From: Alopecurus myosuroides
Lineage: Eukaryota > Streptophyta > Magnoliopsida > Poales > Poaceae
NCBI GenBank assembly: GCA_028641055.1
Contig: CM054062.1
Coordinates: forward strand, 142,704,682-142,768,681
Reading direction: 5' to 3'
Length of the DNA: 64,000 nucleotides
The notes below the pieces were generated by a model, which worked only from the letters and a program-made list of their open reading frames with translations, did no database searches and had not been told where the DNA came from. Shown piece after piece: positions 9,825 to 19,563 of this stretch. The translations under genes and the position numbers were made by a program. Position 1 is the first letter of the stretch. Each line of letters begins with the position of its first letter.

Positions 9825-10529
9825 CTATGACTCCGTCGAGTAGATGCGGAACAACTCGTAGGAGACATATGCATCTATGGCTGCATACTTGACGTTCGTC
9901 ATGTCCAGTGGGGTCTTCTCCCAATAGAAGTGATTGCTTCGGGGGAAACCAGACTTCATGGATTCGTAGCCCTCGTGGATGAGGGCAGTTGCCATGCGAG
10001 CCATCCCGGTCTTTGGCCCGTTCAATTGGATAAGATCCTGAAGATCAATGTAGTGATCTTCAGGTATCACAATACCCAAGCGCCTCAACTTCGGACGGTC
10101 TTGCGTAATGTCAACGCTGCAAAAGTCATATCCCTTGTTGACAAGAAAATCAACAAGGGCAGGAGAATGCTTCGAACTACTGCAACAACAAAAATATCAA
10201 TGTGTTAGATATGTTGCAACACATGTATTCTTCACATGCAACAAACAAATCGAAGATGCATGCAAGATTGGACGTGTAGTGCGTTACCTTGACCATTGGA
10301 AGATCAAAACCGACTCCTTGTACGCAATCTGGATGACGGCAACATCCCGTTGATCCGCCGTATATTCCAGATCAAGCCCGAAGAACCGGTGTTCGTCGGG
10401 AGAGGAGGAGTAGAGATTGGTCAAATAACCAAGAGCACCGGCCAGCCGATCGCAACTGTTGGTGTAGCACACGTTTAGAAGCTTGCCGCATGGTGTCGGA
10501 CCACTGTATGTCTCCCAAACTTCAGCCAT
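9825..10529 (-). CDS. WRN/RNase D-like 3'-5' exonuclease domain protein in CACTA, two exons
   Basis: Exon 1 is 10288-10529, exon 2 is 9825-10179, and the 108-bp intron 10180-10287 has a GTAACG donor and a TTGTTGTTGCAG acceptor. Together they code for about 198 residues with no internal stop. Exonuclease motifs of the DEDD superfamily are visible: Exo I FFGLDLEY (D-x-E), an Exo II-like SVDITQDRPKLRRLG with a later YIDLQDL, and Exo III KYAAIDAYVSYEL (Y-x3-D). The family trims DNA or RNA 3' ends. The protein is just the exonuclease core, with no helicase or HRDC region. The start is the only sensible ATG, after a CACCACC leader and a pyrimidine-rich 5' region. The gene lies wholly inside the CACTA borders, which suggests transduplication of a host gene. 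I recall amplified relatives in grasses but cannot check. Activity is unknown. Confidence 0.8.
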
Positions 10530-10683
10530 GGTGGTGTGCTTGGAGAAGATCGATCGAAGAGATGGAAGACACAGAGAAGAGAGGAGGAAGAAACAGAGAG
10601 ACTCCGACGCGCACTGTGGAATGGCGCCCTTCTGCCTCGCTCGCGAAATAAAAACCGCCGCGCGGGAGGCGAGCAGTTTGATC

Positions 10684-10850
10684 TTTAGTCCCGGTTGGAC
10701 ACGCCAACCGGGACTAAAGGACCAATAGTCCCGGGCGGCCAGGTCAACCGGAATTAATGCCCTCCACGTGCCTCAACGCGCTTCCCAACCCGCGACGTAT
10801 GACCTTCTGTCGCGGGTCTCCTCCCGACCCGGGACTAAAGACTCATTAGT
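10684..10850. repeat. Right CACTA subterminal repeats
   Basis: TAGTCCCGGTTGG, CCAACCGGGACTA, TAGTCCCGGG, AACCGGAATTA and CCGGGACTAAAG, repeated in both orientations, mirroring the left end. Lies upstream of the exonuclease gene, so this DNA may also supply its promoter. Confidence 0.8.
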
Positions 10851-10986
10851 CACGGTGCGCAACGTTTGGGGACTGATGGGGGCGTATGGAAGGCCTTTTT
10901 TCTACCAGTGTATGTATTGTGCATACACGTTGTTCTTTTTGTTTATTCCACTTTCAGCATACAACAAGCCGAGGACGTCTTGTCTT

Positions 10987-11000
10987 GAAGAAAGGGAGGA
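10987..11000 (+). promoter_or_regulatory. Polypurine tract
   Basis: GAAGAAAGGGAGGA, all purine, directly abuts the 3' LTR at 11001; the usual site of plus-strand priming. Confidence 0.75.
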
Positions 11001-11887
11001 TGATAGGGACATAATAGAGGTCCATGAGGTTTATTCATGCTTGAGTTGGAAGGAAATATTGAGCCTCACTGATGTTTATTATAAGGTGAATTCTTTCCTA
11101 GTAATAAATAGTGTTTGTGTTTATGAGAATGTTATACTACCTAAGCCTATGAATTTATGTATGATTAGGTTTATTAATAACACAAACATGGATGGAGAAG
11201 AGGAAGCAAGAAGCAAAGTAAGGAAGCGTGGAAAACAACAACAAGGAATAAATGTTTCAGTTCGGACTGCCAGGAGTCCCGAATTTGAAATAGTCATGGA
11301 TTCTTCATACGGGCTCCAAATACAGCAAACGAGCACAGTACGGATAGGGAATTTGATGGGCTTTCCAATGGATCCGGACCCATCAACAAATTCGACTCGT
11401 ACAAACCGTGGTGACCGAAACAATCCACGAATAGTTTTCTGCCAGTTTCCAAATAGAGTCCAATTGGCTGCACCCATGTTGGATCAGTTTGTATCCGAGT
11501 TGGTTGAGTCCAAACGAGTAGGAATAGGTGAATTTCGTGGGGAAACACCCCACCCCCTCATATATACCCCTTGGGGCGAATTAGATAGTGAGACTATGTT
11601 AAAACAAAAACCCTAGACTTCTAGATTGTATTGCTTGAAGCATTCATCTTGAATCATCATACCTTTGCAAATCTGAGTGTATTCTGTTGTTCCACTGGGA
11701 ATAAGGAGAAACAGGACCACTTGTAGTCGGTGGATACATGTGCAAGAGTGTGGAGTCTCGAATATCCGAGGGGGTTAAGTGCTGTTGCAATTGGTGACAG
11801 GGTTTAGCCAAAGGAGAGAGCGAGGTATCACATTATTTATCAAGTTATCAAGAGAGTTCACTGAGAAGATCGGGCTACCCCTTATCA
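11001..11887 (+). repeat. 3' LTR of protease-only element
   Basis: 887 bp, collinear with the 5' LTR, with a TATA box at 11561 and the same CCCCTTATCA end, followed by CTTCC. About 21 differences from the 5' LTR by eye (around 2.4 percent). Confidence 0.92.
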
Positions 11888-11892
11888 CTTCC

Positions 11893-12480
11893 GGTGCTAC
11901 GAGCGTCCGATGCCGGAGCTGCAATGGGCCGACGCCGATGCTACGAGCTTGTTCCGCTGGTGCTACAAAGGTGGTGTGCCGGAGTTGCAAACGGCCACCG
12001 TCGATGCTGCAAGCAAATACCGGCGTTGCTACAATAGATGTATTGATTTGCATTATAGGAGATTTTTTTGCTACAATAGCGTTTTCTGTTTGCATCATGA
12101 AAGGATTTTTTTTCGCTACAACTGTCTCATGTTTTGCGATTATGTGGATTTGCGGCATAAGTTGATTTTTTTGCATTTCTGGTTTTTCTACAATAGTAGA
12201 ATTATTTTTATTACGAGCTCTCCATTGATGTCTTTGGCGAGAGTTTCCGCTGATGTCTCCGACAAAGTTGAGTTTTGGTACAATAGCATAATTGTTTTGC
12301 TACAGGAACTCCGGCAAAGTCCCCGGTGAGATCTCCAGCGAGGTTAGTCTCTTTCTTTTAATTTTGCTATTGAAACTTTTTTTACTACATAGAGCAAAAG
12401 CAGCTTTATTTGCTACATAGGAGGAGGAAAAGTGGGATTTAAGGCCTAAATTAGATACGGGTCGCCTGGAGAACCCGGAC
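11893..12480 (+). other. Unclassified GC-rich element, right part
   Basis: Continues the element broken at 4213: repeated GCTACGAGC, GCTACAA and GCTGCAA words, then T-rich sequence with 'TTTGCTACAA' repeats down to about 12320. I recognise the general 'gctacaa' style from Triticeae repeats but not the family. No protein domain. Confidence 0.4.
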
Positions 12481-13362
12481 ACTACGAAGGAAACTCAGTG
12501 CTTGAGTTTTGGTTTGACTATGGATATACTTATGTTAACCGATGATATCGTGGTCTAGGCTAGCAGTGAGAGGCGAGAGTACTTGTCCTCGGTTTGCGCG
12601 CTAGTGTAGGACTCGGCTCATCCATGGCAATTCATGTCGCATCTAGCTCTTGACCGGTTATATATCGGAAATAGTTGATTAAAATAGAGTTTTGCAGGAC
12701 GCTACAGCAAAGATCTCGAGGCAGGGATGCCGCTCACACAGTGTGTGCGTGCCAGGCCTGCTATCGAAGGCCCTGCCCTGCCTCTCTGCCCCTGCCACTA
12801 TAGCGACCGAGTTAACATGATGCAGAGGATGAAGTAACCGGTGTGTGTGCGCGTACTTATGTTGCTGAGAAAATTACAAAAACATACGACATTTGGGGCA
12901 GGTGTGACAGGTCAGTGCTATTCATGAAAATTTTGTATGTCAGTACCATCTCCGGAACTAACGATAACAAATCACACTGATTTCTATCTAACTGTGTTTT
13001 AACATCCGCGCTAGCGGATGGAACCCACCTGTTAGGGCTGACTAGGCAGCACACGTGGAGTGTGAGATGACGTGGCCGTGGTCCCACCTGTCATTGATGG
13101 ACGAAATAATTAAAATTGTGAGCACTAGGTTCGGGATTCGAACTCAGGAGACTGTGCTGCAACTAAACATCCATAACGACCAAGTAACCAATCCATTAGT
13201 GATATAGTCAGATACGGTAATATTTTATACACACTCTGGGGCGTATACAACATGTCTACACAGTAGCGTTATATTATAGTATATTAAAATATTCTATACG
13301 TCCCTGTGCAATATGTATAAATATAGTACTGTATAACGTATATTCACAGTATGTATCCCATC
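12481..13362. other. Unclassified background, possibly old TE debris
   Basis: No gene recognised. It contains a pol III B-box-like segment on the minus strand near 13130-13155 (GAGTTCGAATCCCGAAC), CCCACCTGT words of the sort common in grass intergenic DNA, and an AT-rich, TATA-repeating end (about 13200-13350). That end resembles the DNA at 40248-40620 on the far side of the LINE-like insertion, consistent with one original site. Confidence 0.4.
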
Positions 13363-14183
13363 TACAACATCCCTCGCCCATCACAAAGCGTCGTCGTAGT
13401 TTTTATCTCGTTCTCGATCTAGGGTGGCCCAGACTTATCCAAACGTCTCTCTCCCAGGCCCGCGTCGCCCCTGCCTAGGGCGACTCGGGAGTAGCAGCCA
13501 CCGCCAATGTTAGGGCCGATCCCTTCTCCTCTTCCTCCACGTTGCCCTCGGAGGATGCTGCAGGAAAAGGGCCTCGCAGCCGATGGCGGTGGAGCGGGAT
13601 CTTCTCGCGGCAACTATGAGATCTGGCGTTGTGGATCTCATCACCGTCGGCGGTGCGCCGTGCGTGCAGGGTCGGCAACGTCTAGGCATGTGGTTGCGGC
13701 GCTTGGCGAGTGGAGGTGGCACTTACATGGCGGATCTCTAGTTAGGTTTGTGATGTCCTCGCATCTCGAACCGATGCATCTTCGGGGAACCTCGTATCTT
13801 TTTTGGGATCGAACGATGGCGGCGCTTGCGCGTCGTAGACCCTCTCGAGGGCATCGTTTTTGGAGGTTGCACCTGTTGAAGGGACCAATGGTGGTGACCC
13901 CGAGGGCGTGGCAGCCTCGTTTGTTTGGGCCATCGTTCTATTGAGCGAGATCTGCAGTGGCTTGCGGTGGGGAGGTAGTGTCTGCCGGTGGTCGTTGCTA
14001 TGGCAGCGCGGTCGCTTGCAGCCGGTCTAGCAGCGGCGTTCTGGCCGCAATCTTCTCGTTGTGGCGTCTCATGATACCACGTGAGTTTGGTGATGGTACG
14101 GCGGCCCGGCTTATTCGACGGTGGTGTCCTCTGTGGTCATGTGGATGACACGATGGCTGGATCTCCGTAGTGGTGATGGTCTC

Positions 14184-15603
14184 TGATACGTCTTAAATGT
14201 AGCTATAATTTTTGATGCTCCATGCTTGTTTTCTATCCAATACCTTTATGTTTTCACATGTTTTCCTTCGCTTTCTGGACGTTTTCATGGACTAACCTAT
14301 TGACAAGATGCCACATAGCCAGTTCATGTTTTCTGTTGTTTTTGGTTTCAGAAAAGTTGTTCTGGAAATATTCTCGAAATTGGATAAAACAAAAGCCAAA
14401 AGTCTTAGAATTTACGACACGTCAAGGAAGTCCAAAGGAGACCCGGAGGGGGGCCCTGGATCCCCCACACCATGGATGGGCACGGGTAGCCCCCTGGCCG
14501 CGCCTGCAGGTGGTGTGGGCCCCTCGGGCGCCCACCGCCATCGCCCTTTCGGCTATAAAGTCCCCCCGAGGCATAAACCCTAAATATATCGGCCAATTCC
14601 ACGAAAAGTTCCGTAGCTCCACCGCCGCCGCTGACAAGTTTCGGGGGACAGAAATCTCTATTCCGGCAGCCTGCCGGGACAGGGAAGTGCCCTCGGAGCC
14701 ATCTCCATCGACTCCACCGCCATCTCCGTCGTCGTTGTTGTCTCCTATGATGAGGAGGCAGTAGTTCTCCCCCGGGGCTGAGGGCTCTACCGGTAACTAT
14801 GTTATTCATCTCTCTCTCCCATGGTGTGATCTTTATGTGATCATGATCTTTGTAATCTAGTTGAATAAGTAGATGTTACTCTTCATCTGTTATACTACTC
14901 AAGTGGTTTTGTTATGAGATCTCCGTAGACACTTTGATCATAGTGTAAAGGTGACAGTGTGTGCACCATGTGGTTTAGCATGAGATTTATATTATGTGTT
15001 GGATGACCCTATGAAATTGTGGCGTTTGTTTAGCACTAATTTGGGGCGCTCATAGTGACACCGTGGGGTGCCCTAGAGAGGGAATACAGACTCGAGGAGT
15101 GTTGTTACATCCCTACGCATAGAATGGTGTTCGTTATCCGACCGGAGAGTGGTTCGGAGTAGCATAGTGAAGAGATGATATTTATGCATTCAATTATGTT
15201 ATCATTGTTGAGAGTGTCCACTAGTGAAAGTAGGATCCCTAGGCCTTGTGTCCGAGCATTGAAACACCGTTTACATTCAGTTATGCTACATGTTTGCTTG
15301 CTGCCATTTTTATTTCAGATTGTTGTTGTCACTTATAATCATCCATATTACTTGTATTTTACTCTCTCTTCACCGAACTAGTGCACCTATACAATTGACA
15401 ATTGTATTAGGTGTGTTGGGGACACAAAAGACTTCGTGTATCATAATTGCAGGGTTGCTTGAGAGGGATACCTTTGAAATCTACCTCACTAAGTTCGATA
15501 AACCTTGGGTGATCCACGTAAGGGAAACTTGTTGTTGTTCTACAAACCACTGCACTTGGAGGACCAACACTGTCTACAAGAATAAAAGCGTATGTAGACA
15601 TTA
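14184..15603 (+). repeat. Solo LTR of a TGATACGTC-type Gypsy element
   Basis: Begins TGATACGTCT and ends GTAGACATTA (usual form GTAGACATCA). Identical 5-bp duplications GTCTC lie at 14179-14183 and 15604-15608. No internal sequence or primer site follows, so it is a solo LTR left by LTR-LTR recombination. Its second half (GTGTTGGGGACACA, GGTTGCTTGAGAGGGA, GGAATAAAAGCG-type end) differs from the LTRs at 846 and 16161, so it is a different family of the same group. Confidence 0.88.
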
Positions 15604-16160
15604 GTCTCCAGCTATGCGTGTCACGGTCAATGGCGGTATGGTATGTCCTCTTTTGTGATCGTGTAGTTTCGAGGCCGACAACGGCATGGGACGCCCCCTC
15701 CACTTCATGATCGGGTTCGATTCAACGTAGCAGGTGCTACGCACGACGGGTCCAGGGGAGGTGTCAAGTCATGCCTAACCGGCAGTGTTCATGTGGCGGA
15801 TCATATGGAGGCGCCATGTTATGCATGATCCTGGCAGGTGCTACGCACGATGTCTCCTCTGCAGTGTCAAGTCATGCCTACTGCGCTCGTTCGAAGGTGG
15901 TGAGGCAGTGGCTGGAGGCGTGATGGTATGGGACGTCATCGGCTTCCGGTTCTCCAGCGGAATTTAGTCTGCGATGTGTCGTTGGTCGGACATGTGATGA
16001 TAGTATGATTCAAGTGTGAGGTTGCACACTTCGGTGGAAACATTTTTGGCAATGTTGACGAGCGCTTGCGTCATGCCCTTGTTGAAGGTGGTAGCTCGAA
16101 GCTCGTCTTTAGGGATGAAAATCTGGGGTCGACATTAGGTTGGACTCATCATCAGTGGCA

Positions 16161-17762
16161 TGATGGAGTGTGGACACACACTCGTTAGGAAACCCCAAGC
16201 GCAAGGTGTGAAGAGTGCGGCAGCAAGTTTTCCCCCAAAAAATAAACCAATGTTGAATCGACCAGTAGGAGGACAAGCAATCTCTGAAGGTTGATGCAGC
16301 TGATGTGGCAGCGCACACTATCGGTTCAGCAGCAACGTGGAACCTACACAACACAATCAAATCACTTTGCCCCAGCGAAGCAGTGAGGTTGTCAATCTCA
16401 CCGGTTTTGCTGAAGACAAAGAGGTTAAACGTATGGTGTGGAAAACAATATGAGAACCGTATGAAAGCATTAGCAGCAGTATGAAAGAAGTGTGAAAGCA
16501 GTGTGTGTATTATCAGTATGAGAAAATGGACAGGTGTCCACAGTTCACTAGTGGTGTCTCTCCGTGAAAGATAAATAACATGTGTGGTGAACAAATTACA
16601 GCTGGGCAATTGACAGAAATGAAGGCTGCACCGTAGTGCATATGCAAGACATAAAGATTACTATGTGATTCATGCGGGCATTACAACAAAATACATAGAC
16701 CGTCATCCAACTGCATCTATGACTAATAATCCACCTTCCGAATATCATCCGAACAAATGTTGGGTATTAAGTTGGAAGCAACAGGTTATTGCAGTAAGCA
16801 AAGTGTGTGATGTAAACAATGTAAACTAAGTAAACACTGTTGTTTTCTCCCTAATGGAAACAACACATCCTCCATCCGTCACGTTTCTGTCACTCGAGCA
16901 CAGATGCAAAGGAGGCATGAACCCACTATCGAGCATAAATACTCCCTCTTGGAGTTACTAGCATCTACTTGGCCAGAGCATCAACTAATAAGGGAGAGCA
17001 TGCAAGATCATAAATAACATATGCAAGAAGATAACATGATAGATTGATAATCAGAAGACATAGCATTCAACATTCATCAGATCCCAGCAAACACAACATG
17101 TAGCATTACATAAAGACGATCTCGATCATGTAAGGAAGCTCACGAGATCTAAACATGAGGCACAAAGTGGAGAAGACAACCATCTAGCTACTGCTATGGA
17201 CCCGTAGTCCAGGGATGAACTACTCACGCATCACTTCGGAGGAGGGCATGGTGGTGTAGACCCCTCCGGTGACGAATTCCCCTCCCAGCAGGGTGCCGGG
17301 GAGAGCTCCGGAACCCTCCCGATCTCGGGATGACGATGACGGCGGCCTCAGGTGTTTCTCAGGACAAAGTGGTATATTTTTAGGGTTGATGTATCGGGGG
17401 GGTATAAATAGGAGAAAGGGCGATGGTGGTGGAGGCCCGAGGGGCCCACACCACCCCCAGGCGTGGCCAGGGGGCGTGCCTCCCTATGGTGTGACCCCTT
17501 GTGGCCCCCCTCCGGGCCTCTTCGGGACTCCATGGAACCTTCGGGAATTCTAAGACTTCCGGACTTTGACTTTTCCAATCCCGAGAATATTTCCAGAACA
17601 ACTTTTCTAAAACTAAAAACAGCTGAAAATAGAGAACTCGCTCTCTGGCATATTGTCAACAGGTTAGTCCGGAAAACCGATAAAAATGACATAAAGTGTA
17701 TAGCAAACATGTAGGAAACAACACGGAACATCAGAAATTAAGGATACTTTTATGACGTATCA
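16161..17762 (-). repeat. 3' LTR of minus-strand Gypsy
   Basis: On the minus strand it starts TGATACGTCATAAA at 17762 and ends ...CACACTCCATCA at 16161. It retains about 160 bp (around 16630-16790) that is missing from the partner LTR. Confidence 0.85.
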
Positions 17763-19563
17763 ACATCCCCAAGCTTAGTTCCTACTCGTCCTCGAGTAGG
17801 TAAACGATAAAAACACATAATTTCTGAGGTGACATGCTACCAACATAAACTTGATCATCAAAAAATTTAAAAGCATATGTAAGCTGAGATCATAGAACTT
17901 GAACACAAGCATGATAAATAAAATTTTAACAATAAAGCATAGCAATCTCCTTGCATCATGAGAAGTAACACAAATAAAAGATCATGAATAACAATGCATC
18001 AAAAGATATACGTTTGTTTCAAGTATAGAGAAAACATGGCAAAGTGATATTTTGATAGTCCTTAAGAGTGGGGCAAAACATAAATGCTAGGACACCTTCA
18101 AAGTTCATGAGGAAGACTAGAACAAATAATTAGAGAACAAACAATAACACATCATGAATCAATTAATAATGTTTCTGGGACAAATGCACATAAAACTTAG
18201 AATGGCAACTATGCTCTCTCAACTGTGCGTAAAGTTAGAAGATGGAGATTCAACATAAAAGTAAAAGAAAGGCCCTTCGCAGAGGGAAGCAGGGATCAAC
18301 TCATGTGCTAGAGCTTTTTATTTTTTTAACAGAGGTATAAAATGTTTGACACTCCTCCCATCCATCTTACACAAACCATGGCTAACCGAATTCTCGGGTG
18401 CCTGCCAACAATCACATACCATGGAGGAGTGTCTATTTTTAGAGAGAGTTGTATGCTTATGTCAATGAATGGTAAACATAAAATACAGTACGTCACAAGA
18501 CAACTAGACTTCAGAAGAGCGGCTCCCATAGAAGGACGCATCTGGGTAGAAGGTCATCCCTCTTTCTCTTTTGTTTACACAATTATGCTTTGACTGATAA
18601 ACCAGGGGCAAAAATAGTGAAGATAATTTGTTGTATTACTTTGGGGCTAGGCACCCCACTGCCAGCTCTCTATCAATTGGATAAGCGGATGAAGTCACTA
18701 GTCCAGGGTGTGGTAGTCCAATCAACAAGTGAGATAAAGATTCTCTATTTACGTCATCATGAGCTAAAACAAGAGCACAAAACAGGAGTAATTTTGAAAG
18801 TTTTAAAGGTAACACATGAGCAATTTACTTTGGAGTGGCGTTTAAATACCACATGTAGGTAGATATGGTGGACACATTGGAAAACTTTGGTTTTGGGGAG
18901 TTGGATGCACGAGTAGAGCTCATACTCAGTACAGGTGGAGGCTAGCAAAAGACATGGAGCGACAAATCAAGAGAGCATAAGAGCCATAATCATGCATAAC
19001 GACATAAACATCATTAATAAAAGCATAAATGGTGCCACAAGTTCAAAAACTAAATGATCATAAAGGCTATAAGTGACCGGTTCATAGTCATAAACATGGT
19101 GTGATCATGTGCCAAGTCAACCAAATAAAACATTCAAAGGAGAACACCACAAATTTATGCTTCAATATGACAAGAACAACTCATGATTCTTTCAATGGAA
19201 CATTAAACACTCTCACCTATTTGAGACTAATCATGCTAATAAATAACCACTATGTTGTATAATTAAAATAACATCTAGCATGATACGAAAAAGTCTATCC
19301 ACAGTCTATACAAGCTTCTACTTGCACCGTTAAAAATTCTACCTCAAGCACCCGTTTCTTTTCCCAACAAGCACAATACAAAATATGTTTTAACAAAACT
19401 CTCTAAATGATACAGCAATCAAAAATAAGAGTAGTCACACAACACTACGAAAACTAACAGCTCTGAATAAGAGATGCAAACAAAACAAGAGCTAACATGA
19501 ATTTTTGCACCAGCTAGAAGAAAAACTAAGAATACAAGCATAACGAGTATTCAAACAAAAAGC
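17763..19563 (-). other. 3' internal region of the minus-strand Gypsy
   Basis: Begins with the conserved polypurine-type AAGCTTGGGGATG (minus strand, at 17775-17763) and the 'CTACTCGAGGACGAGTAGGAAC' region. 17763-18610 is highly similar to 1-845. No long ORF or domain; the rest is AT-rich non-coding. It stops at AAAGC, where the next element inserted. Confidence 0.75.

Larger units (their letters stand above)
8284..10910 (-). mobile_element. CACTA transposon carrying an exonuclease-like gene
   Basis: Terminal inverted repeats CACTGGTAGAAAA (8284) and its complement ending at 10910. The flanking 3-bp target duplication TAT is at 8281-8283 and 10911-10913. Subterminal regions have many inverted copies of TAGTCCCGGTT/AACCGGGACTA (8305-8490 and 10684-10850), the usual transposase-binding architecture of grass CACTA elements. 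No transposase is present, so it is non-autonomous. From left to right the cargo is a 5S rRNA-derived segment, an AT-rich tandem array, a TTGATGTGTTTTTGTTTG array and a two-exon exonuclease-like gene on the minus strand. It interrupts the retropepsin-like ORF. Confidence 0.93.
4214..11887 (+). mobile_element. Complete LTR retrotransposon coding only a retropepsin-like protein
   Basis: Two 887-bp LTRs (4214-5100 and 11001-11887) both begin TGATAGGGAC and end CCCCTTATCA. They are flanked by the 5-bp target duplication CTTCC (4209-4213 and 11888-11892). A tRNA-Met-like primer site follows the left LTR and a purine tract precedes the right one. The only domain-bearing ORF is 6755-8299; no gag, reverse transcriptase or integrase is seen, so it must depend on another element. 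By eye the LTRs differ at about 21 of 887 sites. A CACTA element is inserted at 8284-10910. I do not recognise the family name. Confidence 0.92.

Noticed and set aside
10768..11616. 282-codon open frame crossing the CACTA end into the 3' LTR
   Set aside because: It joins three unrelated pieces (CACTA subterminal DNA, retrotransposon 3' end, LTR) and is an accident of the nesting.
3555..12480. MULE transposon split by the LTR element
   Set aside because: Terminal inverted repeats and a 9-bp duplication could not be found; left as unclassified.
13125..13160. tRNA gene on the minus strand
   Set aside because: Only a B-box-like word is present; no A-box, acceptor stem or terminator, so at most a relic.
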